Below are positions 1-12,100 of a stretch of DNA of 64,000 nt, one piece after another. Source of the DNA: Pardosa pseudoannulata (taxonomy: Eukaryota; Arthropoda; Arachnida; Araneae; Lycosidae). Location of the stretch: contig CM063507.1 in the NCBI GenBank assembly GCA_032207245.1, positions 97,309,525-97,373,524 on the forward strand, read 5' to 3'. The notes below the pieces were generated by a model, which saw only the letters and a list, made by a program, of their open reading frames with translations, ran no database searches and had not been told where the DNA came from. How positions within the stretch are numbered: the stretch's first letter is position 1; each line of letters begins with the position of its first letter. Position numbers and translations under genes: made by a program.

Positions 1-247
1 AGTTAGTTAATCCCAATTATTCAATTTTTTTTCATAGCATATAATAGTGAAATTTTGTGAGAATATCCACTTTTGAGGTCTACAACAAAGACGGAAAAAA
101 AATGGTGGTTCTCAGTGTGTCGTGGGTGTTAGCGACTTCAAAATACTTCAAAATTCTCATGTTTTGGAAATTTTCAATATTCCCTTCCCAAAATACCCAG
201 TTTTTTCCCGGGTTTAAACCGGGTTTTTTTCCACTGCCACAACTCTA
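1..247 (-). mobile_element. hAT-like element end (MITE family shared with 15951-16322)
   Basis: The reverse complement of about 120-247 matches the left part of the element at 15951-16322: both have a terminus of the form TAGAGTTGTG/TAAAGTTGTG, then CAGTGG, an A-run, and the same GGGAATTTTGAAAATTTCC-like block. The outer end falls at 247. The other end was not found and may lie before the window. No transposase is visible, so it is probably non-autonomous. The hAT assignment is inferred from the better-delimited sister copy. Confidence 0.55.
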
Positions 248-920
248 CTCTTGGCACCTTCTAAGAACTTTTATAATATATTTGTGCGATCTCGCTGCTG
301 TCTAGAAATGAAATGAGCAGAATATTTTTTCTTATCCGGTAATGATATCGGTGGAGTGGGAAAACTGTTTACTACACGACACGGTACCGTTCTGTTGGAT
401 AACGACAATCGGATACGTTTTATCGCTGTCGAGTTGGTAAATGGGAAAGCGCTCTTACAGTCCCTGTGAGTAGCACCCTTGTTTTTGAAGCTCTTGAGTT
501 GGGTAACTTTTAGAATATTATATCTTAATGCCTTGTCTAACCTCACCGATAAGGATTTCAACATCTTGTAGCATTTCGCTATTCGCAGCTATCGTTTGTT
601 TATTTTTAGTACGCGGCGTTTTATTTCGGTACGCAACATATATTAGAAAATTAAACTGTATTGTATAGAATTTACAGATTAATATGAGAAAAAATATCAT
701 TTTGCAAAAGTATTATATAAGCTTAACATTGGTCGCAATTTAATGAATTATAAGAATTGTATATGATTATATAATACATATAACGGAGACAACGATGTTT
801 ATTCTCCCATGACTTCAACTGCTCTTTGGAGAATTTACAAATTAATATACGAAAATAAATCTTGGATTAAACGTAATATACAAAATTCTCCACAGCGAAG
901 CGCAGGCACATTTGCTAGTA
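248..920. other. Unassigned intergenic sequence
   Basis: No coding region, RNA gene or repeat can be supported here. Short open frames on both strands lack recognisable domains. Base composition is slightly less AT-rich at 330-480 than around it, but no promoter motif can be defended. Confidence 0.4.
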
Positions 921-1276
921 ATATCATACATTTTCAAAGTACAGGTATTTATGAACGATTTTTAATTTTTGAACAGCTACGGGAAAATAGCTTCTCACTA
1001 CATTTTAACCTTTATACATCAATAAATGTTTGCATGAGAGCTTCTGCCATCTATATTTTTGTTTTCACTGCTACATTGTATAAGCTATGTCAGGCACTAA
1101 ATACTGTGTGACTTGTATGTCACATGAGTGACATAGATGGGAGAACTTAAGTCGGCCGGCGGTTGGATATAGTACTAAATTCCACCTCGTTAGCCATCTC
1201 GTTAGCCGTTCCACTCATGCCGTCATATTGACGTTTATGGGCTCTACCATATTCACTCCGACAAGAGTCACGGGTG
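921..1276. repeat. Dispersed repeat, copy 1 (direct copy at 4426, inverted terminal piece)
   Basis: About 320 bp match 4426-4737 in the same orientation, including the shared blocks ACAGGTATTTA, GAACAGCTACGGG and TTTTGTTTTCACTGCTACA. The last 30 bp or so (1247-1276, containing CACTCCGACAAGAG) match the reverse complement of about 4738-4768 instead. The family is unknown. No protein is encoded. Confidence 0.65.
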
Positions 1277-2230
1277 AAAATGACGATCTTCAGAATCAGT
1301 GTCGCACGCCTGGATTATGTCGGCCAAGCGACTATTTCATACCTATACATTCAAAAAAAATATATATATATATGGGCAATGTTTATATCCTTATATAACT
1401 GTATATCTTGTTTACTTTTATTCTGCGCTGTTTTGTCTATGTTCTTTTCTCTTTTCCTTCCCCTCTCCTCTTTCCTTTTCTATATATATTATCCAAATAT
1501 CAGCCAAAGGATTAGTTGTAATGTTGATCACATATATATGTCCAATACTGGGGATAAAGGGCCCTAGGCGCCCCAAAATGTTTTTTCCAGTGCCAGTATT
1601 TCATACCATATTGCCATCGAGTGACATAGTAACTGGTCTGTGACTCCTCCTACTTCGGCTACACCCCCAATTACGTTTCTGATAAAGGCGGAGCTAATTG
1701 ATGTAGTCATCTTCACTCTACTGACCAATCAAAAAATTGGAAACAGTGTAGATATTCTTAACTGCAAAAATTAACTGCGTTTTATTTTCAGAACCATGTG
1801 CTCGTTTGTATTAGTCCTAGTTAGTTTGAATGTGTGGTGCCATGTCTAATGAATTCTGTGATTAATAATTATTAATTTTGTGATAGTATGTGTTTCATAT
1901 GATTATGGATATATACCAAAGAGTGATGGGGAATAAAGGTATAGTTTAAATTTTTATCATTTAATCTATGTAGATAATTGCTTCAATTTTCAAACTTGTC
2001 CGTCGTTTTTTTATTTAATAAACTATTTATCTATTACTCAGCAGTTTATAATATGGTGTCTATAAGAAACTTTTTTGATAGTGATTTGTATATTTCTAAT
2101 TGCATATTCACACTTATTTATTTATTGTATTTTGCATATTCGTACTTGTAATAAAACAAGTACTTTTATTACATACCATCTTTTTATCATGAAATGTCAA
2201 TGGAAAAGTGTTTAAGTGGGCTTTATTGAT
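1277..2230. other. Unassigned intergenic sequence
   Basis: No gene is supported. Two overlapping open frames at 1274-1643 are rich in Ile, Tyr, Phe and Ser from pyrimidine/AT-rich DNA and resemble no family. A short GC-richer patch lies around 1555-1690. Confidence 0.4.
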
Positions 2231-2231
2231 G

Positions 2232-2295
<64 letters not shown>

Positions 2296-2339
2296 CATAC
2301 ATACATACATACAAAACTATTCACATATGCTTTCATATA

Positions 2340-2377
<38 letters not shown>

Positions 2378-2402
2378 CATACATACATACATACATATAT
2401 GT
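2231..2402. repeat. Compound microsatellite (CA)n-(TA)n-(CATA)n, partly doubled
   Basis: A (CA)n tract at 2232-2255 passes into (TA)n to 2291 and (CATA)n to about 2313. After a 25-bp spacer the order (TA)n then (CATA)n repeats to about 2400. The short open frames here are translations of the repeat. Confidence 0.95.
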
Positions 2403-4425
2403 ACCAGGTTATTTATCCTTCCTTTAAACAAAAAATTTTAAATTTGACTTTTTATATGTTTTATACATCTTTGAAATTGTTTTATGTTTAAAAAGTTATT
2501 CTATTCAAAAGTTATTGTTCATTTACATTTTTATATAGTTCTAAATGTGAATATTATGAAGTTTTAATTACGAGTTATAAAATTTTGAAAACATTTCTTA
2601 ATATTTTTTGATTTTTTTGCTTTCTATATTTTATTAGTAAGCAATTAACAAAATGTGATTTAGATATTTTATTTGGTCGTGGTTTATTGTTTCTATATTT
2701 ATTATTTTGAGCTATGGTATCTTATTTTGTATTTTTATACTTAATATGCACATTCTAACTTATAAAAACGTTTTAGATGTTGAAATCGAAGTTTGCTAAA
2801 TAGAAATTCAATAGTGTATGATGTGTCTACTTCAAATGCACATACCTAATGAATCTCCTTTTGGCTGCATATTTATAATTTTTTTTTCAATTCGAAATGT
2901 CACTAATACATATTTTAAGATAATTATTCATTTTACTGTTTTGATCAATGTTTAATAAATTACATTTAAGTATTTCTAAATGATATCTATTTATATTATA
3001 TTAATTTTTTAGTATGATTTGTTTATGTCTAATTACATTGGTATGTTATTAACTATGAACATGTATTGAAGGAGTTTAACAGTTTTTATTCTATCCACAC
3101 AATAATTATAATTTTAGTAAAGCTATGCATAAACATCTGTAGCATTGGGGAAATTAATTTTATTTTCCGTCTTATGTTATAAAATTATTTTTATAATTAT
3201 TATGCAAATGTTATATACAACTATATATGCTATGATTATTCTATATGTCTCTGTATTATTTTATTTTGTGTGTGTTAGATAGATCTTAAATGCATAGTGG
3301 AAGCAAAGTCTATTAAATATTAAGTATTGTCTTTGTTTATAAATGTTTCATTTTCTCAAAGAAGTGTTTAAAAAGATTTTAAACACTTTTATGAATCTAA
3401 AAAAAAAAAAAAAAAATAAAAAAAAATTAAAAAAAAAAAAAAAAAACCCTATAAAATTTAACATAGATCATATTATACTAATTTTTTTTTCTCTTTGCTT
3501 GTGAATGAATTTATTTAATTATTGAATATTAGATTTAGGAATAAACAACATAACTGTTTCTGAAAATATTTTTTATACAGATTAAAAGACAATTTACCAA
3601 AATATACTTTATTAAGCAATTGATTAGATCCATGATATTGTTATTAAGTAACAAGATTGATTTACTACTAAAAATATAAGTAGTAATCTAATTGCTTATT
3701 ATGTTAAAGTGTATCCATCTGTATAATTTTTGTAATTAATTTAAGATTGGGCATCTGATTATGTACATATATGCGATTGCAAAATGTCATTTTAAAAATT
3801 GATACCTTCCTAATTAACTTATCGGAATAATCTAAACGTTTGTTATACATTGGTATAAGTTATTAAATTATTTACTGAAGTTATTAAATTGTCAATTTTA
3901 TGTTTAGAAGAAATATTAAATATTCTTAAATCCTTAAATTCCTTTTATAAAATTCTAAATTAGAATATTATAGAGTAAAAAGATATCTTTTTAATCATGG
4001 GGAAATTTCATTAATACTTATAAGATACTATGGAGATTCTATTTACTACTGGACTTTTCTATCTACAATATTTTATTAACTGAAAAAATTAATTAACAAA
4101 AAGCGCTTTAGATATTTCATTTTATCATGTTTGTTAGCTTCTAAATTTGTTATTTTTGAGCAATTGTATTTCATTTTGTGTTTTTGTTGATGCACTTCTG
4201 GCTTATGAAAATATTTTGTATGTTTACCGAATAGGAATTTAATAGTGTATGTGTTTACTCCAAATGCATATACCTAATAAATCTCCTTGAGGCTGTATTA
4301 TTTTCAGAATTTTGTATAATTCGAATGGTAAATGTTTATTATTTTAAAATGAGTTCTTGATTAATACACAGCTGTTTTAAAAATAAAATCGTTTTACTGT
4401 TACCAAAAGCTTTGAAAATTACATA
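2403..4425. other. AT-rich intergenic DNA with a degenerate internal duplication
   Basis: No gene is supported. Two A-runs lie at about 3399-3446. A block at about 2690-2900 is recognisably repeated at about 4130-4345, about 1.44 kb downstream: both contain an AATAGTGTATG segment followed by CAAATGCA and ACCTAAT(G/A)AATCTCCTT. The copies are diverged, which suggests an old tandem duplication. Confidence 0.5.
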
Positions 4426-4768
4426 TAATACCATAAATTTTCAAAATACAGGTATTTAGGAAGTATTTTTAATTTTTGAACAGCTACGGGGAAATAGCTT
4501 CTCACGACATTTTAACCTTTACATATAAATAAATGCTTGCATGAGAGCTGCCATCTTTATTTTTGTTTTCACTGCTACACTGTATACGCTATGTCACGTA
4601 CCAAATACTCGGTGACTGGTAAGTCTCAAAAGTGAGATAGATGGAACGACTTATGTCGTCCGTTTGTTGAATATGGTACCAAATTCCAATTCTTGGTGAC
4701 TCCCTCCCCTTCATGACGTCATTATGACGTTTATGTCGTCCGTGACTCTTGTCGGAGTGAATATGGTA
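4426..4768. repeat. Dispersed repeat, copy 2
   Basis: This is the direct counterpart of 921-1246. Its last 30 bp form an inverted match to 1247-1276. Within it, ATGACGTCATTATGACGTTTATGTCGTCCGTGAC shows short internal reiteration of GACGT/GTCGT. Family unknown. Confidence 0.65.
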
Positions 4769-5039
4769 GGGCCCTATGCCACGCGTAACTTAAGTCATAG
4801 TGAATATGGCAACGCCCTTAATCTCCGTGCTTGGATGCTTTCTTCTACTGGTGTGGCAACATAGTTTTGTTGCATAGCAACAACCAAATAAATAACAACA
4901 TAAAAAGTGTTGTGATTCTTTTCTTGAGTTATGTCATCCAATTTTATTTATTTAAAGAGTTAAAGATTTATTACGGATAAATGGTTGTCATAAATTTCCT
5001 TGTATAATCTAAAGAAGGGACGAATCAGGAATAACTTTG
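4769..5039 (+). other. Unit A upstream region and putative untranslated exon 1
   Basis: The segment leads into a GTAAGT donor at 5040, at the position matching the donors at 38444 (unit B) and 55759 (unit C). Sequence just after the donor is conserved in all three units, as is the position of the SINE remnant downstream. I therefore infer that a short 5' untranslated exon of zinc-finger gene A ends at 5039. The transcription start cannot be placed, and no convincing TATA box was found. Transcript evidence would be needed to confirm the exon. Confidence 0.4.
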
Positions 5040-5045
5040 GTAAGT
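5040..5045 (+). other. Putative 5' splice site, unit A
   Basis: GTAAGT at the same relative place in units A, B and C, about 1.9 kb before a conserved acceptor at 6943. It agrees with the consensus donor. Confidence 0.5.
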
Positions 5046-5197
5046 CTGTAATGATTCTTTTGGTTTCAATGGATCGTTATAAACAAAAGTTGTAGACAAT
5101 TTTCATCAAGGCATTACTTCTTTTACATCTTATGCAGGAATAAAACTAATATTTTATATTTTGGAAAAACTTTCTTTTGGGAATTTTCTTTCTCACC

Positions 5198-5264
5198 AGC
5201 CCGTATAGTCAAGTGAGTTGTATGCTGCTCTTTATAATCAGAGTTACAGGATTTGAATCCATCT
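5198..5264 (+). repeat. tRNA-derived SINE remnant, unit A copy
   Basis: The block has tRNA-like order: an A-box-like TATAGTCAAGTGAG, then ATCAGAG, then a B-box-like GGATTTGAATCC. Counterparts lie at 38613-38681 and 55914-55982, where the B box reads GGTTTTGAATTCC and GGTTTTGAATTTC. It is too altered to be a working tRNA. A SINE head is the simplest reading. Confidence 0.45.
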
Positions 5265-6943
5265 GTTTCCATCGATGTTCATAATTATCCAGATTTGGCT
5301 TAAACAAATTTCCCGAGTAACCAAACAGCAAAGCAAATAGGGCTTCTCCCCCACTCCAACAAGTCTTGGCAAAAGAATTTATTAATCTGAATAATCTTTT
5401 ACTAATCATAATTTTCTTTTTCCGAGAGATCCTGTGAATAAATACTCTTTAAAAAGACCTTAATTTTCAGTATCCGAAAACTATATAAACGATGTGTTAG
5501 TATACATCTCAATTCCAAATAATTGAAATCCAAACTTTTTTCATATCATTAATTTGCAACTTCTGGATCATAAAGGATCAAGATTGGTATTTCTGAAGAC
5601 AGCAATATTTTGCATTCACATAATATTTAATACACACGCACGATTGTGCGTAGTTACTGTTGGTGTTGTAAAGTATAAAACATCAGTTGCAGACTAACAC
5701 ATACACAAATAATAAAAATAATAAATAAGTGGTGTGTTTCCTGCTTCATGTTTACAAGCCTAGCAGTGTGATTTCATACTTCAAATATGGCAGTTTATGA
5801 ATGCCTGTGACAATTGGTTTACAAACACAATTTTGTATAAAATCTACGAAAGGTATGAAAAATATAGTTAATTTTTAATTAAAGTTCTAAACATATCAAG
5901 GCTGACAAAATAACTACAAGTAATGTAGTAATGTATAATGAAAGATACATACAAATTCTACTCTGATATTTTATAGCCCAAAACATCCTCAAATAAATAC
6001 TGCTTACATTCTTTTCAGCAGCATTCATTAAGTATTCATCTAGCTTTTTCCCCACCAATAAAATATGATTTAAAATAAAATACAATATAACTTATTCAAG
6101 TCATTTCTTAAGTCAAATATAGTTTTCACAAGTACTATGTGTATACTTCAGTGTACTACAAGAAGTATTTAATTCAATTTTATAACATGTTAAAAGTGTA
6201 GAGGAAAAAGATCAAATGCACAATGCACTTCTTTCTGTTATTTAGCTATTAAAAAAAGTAACTTAGATTTTTTTACTGTTTTTTTTTTCAACTTTTAATT
6301 GCACTTACACATTTTTCTAAAATGATATTTTTCCAAACATTGACATTAATATAAAACTTTACAATATCCTTTCATACAAAATTGTAGGTATAGTGATTGC
6401 TGTACATTTAAAATGTTAAAAGAATGGGAAAATAATTGAATGATTATATCTAAAAAGTCATTGTATCATTTGATCTAAATCTGAAATTTTAGATGATGAA
6501 AATTTATTTTTATGGTTGATTTAATTTTACAGCTTATTATATTTACTATATGTGTTTCTGTCTCAGTCTATGTGTGTATGTAATAAAGGAGGAAAGCTAT
6601 TTATAATGTCCCTTACATTTTCAACTGTATTTCAGTCTTGACTACATCAAACTTTAGAACTTGAAATTAATTTGAAAGTCTTACAACTTGTATTATTTCT
6701 GAATAACAGTTTTTTTAATAAATATTCTGTCACTATTTTTTTGGTTTTAGTCTGTAAAATCACCATATTCAAATCTCTGACTAACTGTTGTCCCTGGTAA
6801 AATATTAGTAAAGCAGCATTATATCTCTGTTTAAAAACCATTAACTTTTTTAAGTTAGTTAATATCTGACATTGTAAAACTTATTTTTCCCACCCACATT
6901 TAGACAAAAAATAAACTGCAGTATATTTATTTTTCTTTTACAG
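5265..6943 (+). other. Unit A intron of the zinc-finger gene
   Basis: Non-coding, AT-rich sequence between the inferred donor at 5040 and acceptor at 6943. Blocks match the introns of units B and C (for example around 5880-6060 against 39240-39430 and 56325-56520), and also unit D at 51840-51975. It is shorter than in B and C because it lacks their central 1-2 kb, including the RTE-like LINE fragment. Confidence 0.5.
6930..6943 (+). other. Putative 3' splice site, unit A
   Basis: A pyrimidine tract ending TTTTCTTTTACAG precedes GTTACATTCATTTTAGAGTG. Units B (to 41767) and C (to 61094) have the same tract and nearly the same exon start. Conservation of tract plus AG in three paralogues supports a real acceptor. 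Confidence 0.55.
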
Positions 6944-7431
6944 GTTACATTCATTTTAGAGTGTTTTTCTACAATTAGTACTGGAAGGGTCAACTGAATG
7001 CTTAATTGATTTCTGTGTACAAAGGAGTTGTACTTCAATGAAGATATTTTTTCATTTGTAAAAAAAATATTGGAATGGATAGAATTCAAATATATGTTTA
7101 GAAATAAAAATATTGCATGTGGTGGCTATATTTATATGGGCCTCTTATAATAAAATTGTCAATAAAATCTGCAGCATCATATAAATATTAGTCTTTGTGA
7201 TCTGCAGTGGGGATTATTGGGAAAATTTTATAAAGTGATTATATGTAACATACTTGCTTAAATGTGGATGAGATATAAAAAAAAAAACTGTTGTATAAAC
7301 ACAATATGTAATCTAATGTCTCAAATAATAATCCTAGTCTTATGAATTATTTAGGAGTATTTATACAAAAAACAGGAGTATTTTTAAAATAACTAAGAAC
7401 CACATTATTGAAAATCTTATTTGTTGTTGAT

Positions 7432-8343
7432 ATGGATAAAGGTTATTTAAATCATTTTATTTTAATAGATTCAAATGAAAGTCCTTTTGCATGTAATGTT
7501 TGTAACAAATCATTTTCTCAAAAATGCCTTTTAGATAAACATTTATGTTCCCACTCTCCAAAAAAAAAATTTGTTTGTGATGTATGTAACAAAGCATTTT
7601 CTAAGAATTTTAACTTCAAAATACATCTTCGTTCCCATACTGGTGAGAAACCATTTTCTTGCTATGTATGTAAAAAAGCATTTTCAAAGAATTCCAACTT
7701 GAAAGCACATCTTTTTTCCCATACTGGGGACAAACCCTTTTCTTGTGATGTATGTAAGAAAGCCTTTTCCGAGAGTTTTACATTTAAACGTCATCTTCGT
7801 TCTCATACGAATGAGAAACCATTTTCTTGTGATGTATGTAAGAAAGCATTTTCTGAGAGTTCTAAATTAAAAAGACATCTTCTTTCCCATAGTGGTGAGA
7901 AACCATTTTCTTGTAATGTATGCAAAAAAGCATTTGCTGAAAATTCTAACTTGAAAAAACATCTTCGTTCTCACTCTTGTGAGAAACCAATTTCTTCCAG
8001 TGTATGTAAGAAAGCCTTTTCTAAAAATGCTTCTTTAGATGTTCATATTTGTTCCCATACTTGTGACAAACCATTTTTTTGTGATGTATGTAAGAAAGCC
8101 TTTTCCGAGAGGTCTGATTTAAAAAAGCATTTACGTTCCCATACTGGTGACAAACCATTTTCTTGTGATGTATGTAAGAAACCATTTTCTGATAGTTCTA
8201 ATTTAAAAAGGCATCTACGTTCCCATACTGGTGAGAAACCGTTTTCTTGTTATATATGTCATAAAGCCTATTCTCAAAGTTTCCACTTGAAAAAGCATCT
8301 TTATACCCATACTGGTGAGAAACCACTTTCTTGTGATATATGA
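7432..8343 (+). CDS. C2H2 zinc-finger protein A (10 fingers)
   Basis: This is probably a sequence-specific nuclear DNA-binding protein of 303 residues. It is made almost wholly of C2H2 units of the form C-x2-C-x12-H-x3-H, joined by TGEKPF-type linkers (variants SGEKP, TNEKP, TGDKP, SCEKP). I count ten fingers. Finger 7 has lost its first Cys (SSSVC) and is probably not folded. I chose the start at MDK because this Met and the following residues are kept in paralogues B and C, whereas the in-frame Met 24 bp upstream is not shared as a start. No KRAB, ZAD, BTB or SCAN domain is present. The stop falls two residues after the Cys of an eleventh finger, and relic fingers continue beyond it, so the protein is shortened compared with its ancestor. 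Functionality is plausible but unproven. Confidence 0.8.
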   Translation: MDKGYLNHFILIDSNESPFACNVCNKSFSQKCLLDKHLCSHSPKKKFVCDVCNKAFSKNFNFKIHLRSHTGEKPFSCYVCKKAFSKNSNLKAHLFSHTGDKPFSCDVCKKAFSESFTFKRHLRSHTNEKPFSCDVCKKAFSESSKLKRHLLSHSGEKPFSCNVCKKAFAENSNLKKHLRSHSCEKPISSSVCKKAFSKNASLDVHICSHTCDKPFFCDVCKKAFSERSDLKKHLRSHTGDKPFSCDVCKKPFSDSSNLKRHLRSHTGEKPFSCYICHKAYSQSFHLKKHLYTHTGEKPLSCDI

Positions 8344-8750
8344 AAGGAAGCATTTTCTGAGAGTTCTAATTTATAAGGACATTTTATTCCTATAGTGGTA
8401 TGAAACCATTTTCTTGTGAATGATGTATGTAAGAAAGCATTTTCTCAGAATTCAAAATTTAAAAAACATCTTCGTTCTTACTCTCGTGAGAAAGTAATTT
8501 CTTCCAATGCATGTATGAAAGCCTCTTCTATATTCCCCTTTAGATACTCATATTTGTTCCCATACTGGTGACAAATCATTTTCTTGTGATGTATGTAAAA
8601 AATCATTTACTCAGTTCTGAATTAAAAATACATTTTCATTCCCATACTGATGAGAAGTTGTTTTCTTGTAATATATGTCATAATGCATTCTCTCAGAGTT
8701 CTAACCATGAAAAACATCTTTATACCTATACTGGTGAGAAATAGTTTTTT
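8344..8750 (+). pseudogene. Relic zinc-finger tail of gene A
   Basis: Downstream of the stop, finger-coding sequence continues in shifting frames: recurring TGT-GAT-GTA-TGT, AAGCATTTTCTGAGAGTT and CATACTGGTGA blocks up to about 8750. Stops and frameshifts separate the fragments. The blocks correspond to the downstream fingers of units B and C. It may be transcribed as 3' UTR of gene A. Confidence 0.75.
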
Positions 8751-9117
8751 CTGTATATGTTATAAAATAATTCGGTACATGCAAAAAAATTTGCTAAAAA
8801 AATGCAGAACTTCTTTATCAGAGCTTGTGTTCACAGCTTGTTAAAATCGTTTACCAGAATGTATTTCAGAAATCATTCTGGAAAAAATGCAGTGTAGATC
8901 CAAGATTATCAAACTGTTTGCTTTCACAGTAAAAATTGTCAGTAAAAGTATTTCATACAGGTCAGCATTTTTAGATTTTAGTTAGTATAAACACTATTTG
9001 ATGAACAATTAGTTTTTTAATGTATTTATGCCATATTTGAATATTTTAAATCTGCTGTATTATTCTAAATTAGTTTTAAAATAAAAGCAGGATTTTGAGG
9101 TATGGGTAATTCTGTAC
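8751..9117 (+). other. Unit A 3' flank
   Basis: Non-coding sequence matching unit B at about 46740-47000 (both contain CTAAATTAGTTTTAAAATAA). AATAAA occurs within AAAATAAAAG near 9080 and could serve as a polyadenylation signal. The match to unit B is broken at about 9100-9117 by the next element. Confidence 0.45.
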
Positions 9118-12100
9118 CAAATCAACACAAGGTTTTTACCTGACTATCTCCAATTTTGATTAAATTTGGTATATTAAGTGATTTCAAGGGTATAAAGAAA
9201 ATCCCTAAATCTTATATTCAAATAATAACTGATTTGGAAGTTATAAGGTTTTAAAGTTGCCAGATTTGTCTAAAAAATACACTATCAGCATACATTTAAA
9301 TTACATTTGCTACACACCTAATTAAGCTAGAGATATATGCAAGATATTTTAAACCTTTTTCATGTGCTCTCACATGATATACAACACATGATGATTTGAA
9401 AATTTAGAAAAAAATTTTAATGTAATCTAAATTCCTCAAAAAGCGAAGCTTTTAAAATTTTGAAAAAAATCTCAACAGTTATTCATATTATTGTTATTTA
9501 ATCCTCAAAGTTCCATGTCGGGATCATAATGGGATCACAAGCTACAAAAGTTTTTTGTTTGCTATATTTACTATTACAATAATGAAAGTGAGAATAGGTG
9601 TTTATTACTTTTAATCTAACTCAGCTGTATAGGATGGCATTAATGTTTACATGATGCCTTATCAACACATACTCTAGTAAATAGTACATTTAACATTTGT
9701 GGAGATTTTCGAATAAAGAAAAATCATTTAAGTTTATTACTTTTGATGAATGGTACTACTTATTTAGTTAGAAGTAGTAGAAACCTTCATATGTTTTGAG
9801 AATTTCTACTTCAGAAGGAATAAACATTCGTCCTGTTGAAGTTAAATGATTTTACCTTATACAAAACATCTGAAATAGGAATACATAGTACATCTGGCAT
9901 TTCTGGATATGAAAAAGATTGTGATGATGCAGGTGGGTGAAGGAATGTCATTTTCACTCCATCAGAGTTTTTCTCTTCTTACTCTAACATCAAGCCACCA
10001 GTTCTTGTTATTAACAGCAGTATTATAGCCATTTATATCAGCAAATAGTAGCTTTTCTTGTGGCACTAACAGTTTGTATCAATAAATCATGTGAAAAGGA
10101 AAATGTCTTCACAAAAACTTTTGTTTTTAAGTCTGTGAGTATAAAAGCGTGATATTTCCGAGTCCCAGGAATTGCAACAGCATTTTAAAATTGGTCATCT
10201 AGAAATATAGCTGTAGAAATGTATTCTTCTTGTGTTGAAAAAGTAAAATGTATTCCTGTGATGTTTTCCTGTGCCCAGTTAAAAAGTTGTCGTGGTATAA
10301 GTATTTGATTTTTATATGGTCATTGTAAGCTTGCTCGAGCCTCTAACCTCTTGAGTGTGCCTCCTACCCCATTACAAAGTCTTTTACCATGAGCAGTTCC
10401 TAAAAATGCCATTCTGTCTCAATGCCAAAATTTCCCTTATGTAAGCATAAATTGGCAAAGTTTTTCTTATTTTTACATTGTGCAGATGACCTATCTGAGA
10501 AATAAAATATTTTCTTTTCACTTTTTTCAAATTTTGTCTTCAAAAAAGTAGTAATACGCTTCTTTTGAAAACAGTAAACTGCTACCATATTGTGCTCCGA
10601 ACAGTCGAAATTACAATGTATGTAAAGTGGTTGATTCCAAACTTTCCTTTGTAATATACAACAAATAGTAAATTGTAGCCAGTGGTAGCTCTGGGCCTCA
10701 TCCTGTATAACAAATGATTATTTTTCAGCAAAATCAAGAACTACTAATTCTGAATCTTTTAAGTTTTCTTTTATATTGTTTATAAATGAACTTTGTTGTT
10801 TTACCACAAAGTCATGATAAACTAATACAGATATTTTTTCTCAAAATAAGTCAATAAATTCTGAAGCTAACTTTTGTATTGTTTTTATAGCACAGCTGCC
10901 AACAGAAATCCACTGATTGAAAATTACCTTTTCTACCATATTTTCATCGAATGCTACATCAAGTATGATTTTTAATTATGTAGTCCCAGAACATGATGTA
11001 CACTCTCCCATGTGACATCAGACTGATGCTGGATTACAAATCCTCATAGCAAGACAGTCCTTGTATGTTTTAATTCTTCCATTTGTTAATGAAGCTAATT
11101 TGGTATTTTCAATAAGTTATACATTTCTATATATGTGGTTCATACACAGACTGAGTGGGTTCTTTTTTTTGGCCTGCTAAGACACAGTTTCTAGGTCGAA
11201 GTTTGGTAAAAAGCTAATTTGTATGTTATGGTATTTATCTTTAAAAAATTTATATGCGTCCTTCAAGTTACACAAAATAAGTCTTTTTGAAATTTGAATT
11301 TTTTTACCACTGCTGTCTCTTATTGATATATAGTCGTCCTTACCAGACATAGCTCTGCTAATATCATCATGCTCATAAAACAACTGAACAGTTTTTGCAA
11401 TTTCTTCTGAAAGATTTTTCTCTGATGTTATTGCATCATTCAAAATTCAAAGCTCTTTAAAACAAGGGGCCATATTATTAATCCAAGGTGAAATTTTTAG
11501 TGCTAAACAGAATGAGTAATTTTAAAATTTTATTTTTATTTTTAAACTTGTTTTTTTGTGAAATTTAAATTTTAAATGTAAATTTGATTAAAAAAATCTT
11601 ATAATATCTAGGTTAGGCTTTTCACCAATTCCAAGTCAACAAGTCAAGATTCATCCTAAGTAACTTTTCTATACAGCAGTGGTTTTTCTTAATTATAAAA
11701 TTTTTACAAATTACATTTAAATATAGTGTTAACTGTAATATTTACTGGAGTTTATAATAATAAAGTATTGTCAATATTACTTCCATCATATACAACTTCA
11801 AAAGTATTTAGATTGAAAGTAAGGAACAAATATTTCGTATTTTCATTATTCTAATAGTAAATATATCAAACAAAAAACTTTTGTAGCTTGTGATCCCATT
11901 ATGATCCCAATAAGAACTTTGAGGATTAATTAAAAATAATATGAATAACTTTTGAGATTTTTTTCAAAATTTTAAAAACTTGGCTTTGTAAGAAATTTAA
12001 ATTTAATTTTTTTTTAATTTCAAATCCTTGTATATTGTATATCATATGAAAGCCCATGAAAGAAGATTCAAAATAATATCTTGCACATATCTCTAGCTTA

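Noticed and set aside
2231..2402. Evidence for a cephalopod or flatworm genome from the CA/TA/CATA microsatellite
   Set aside because: Such compound repeats occur in many animals. The retroelement and THAP content fits arthropods better, but neither settles the species.
2114..2491. Open frames rich in Ile, Tyr, Val, Cys, Thr and His
   Set aside because: They are translations of the (CA)n/(TA)n/(CATA)n microsatellite.
5198..5264. A functional tRNA gene
   Set aside because: Acceptor pairing cannot be formed convincingly, and box B departs from GTTCGAAT in all three copies.
5209..5409. Minus-strand frame conserved at the homologous place in unit B (38660-38935)
   Set aside because: The similarity is explained by the shared SINE-like intron sequence. 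Frames and lengths differ between units and no domain is visible.
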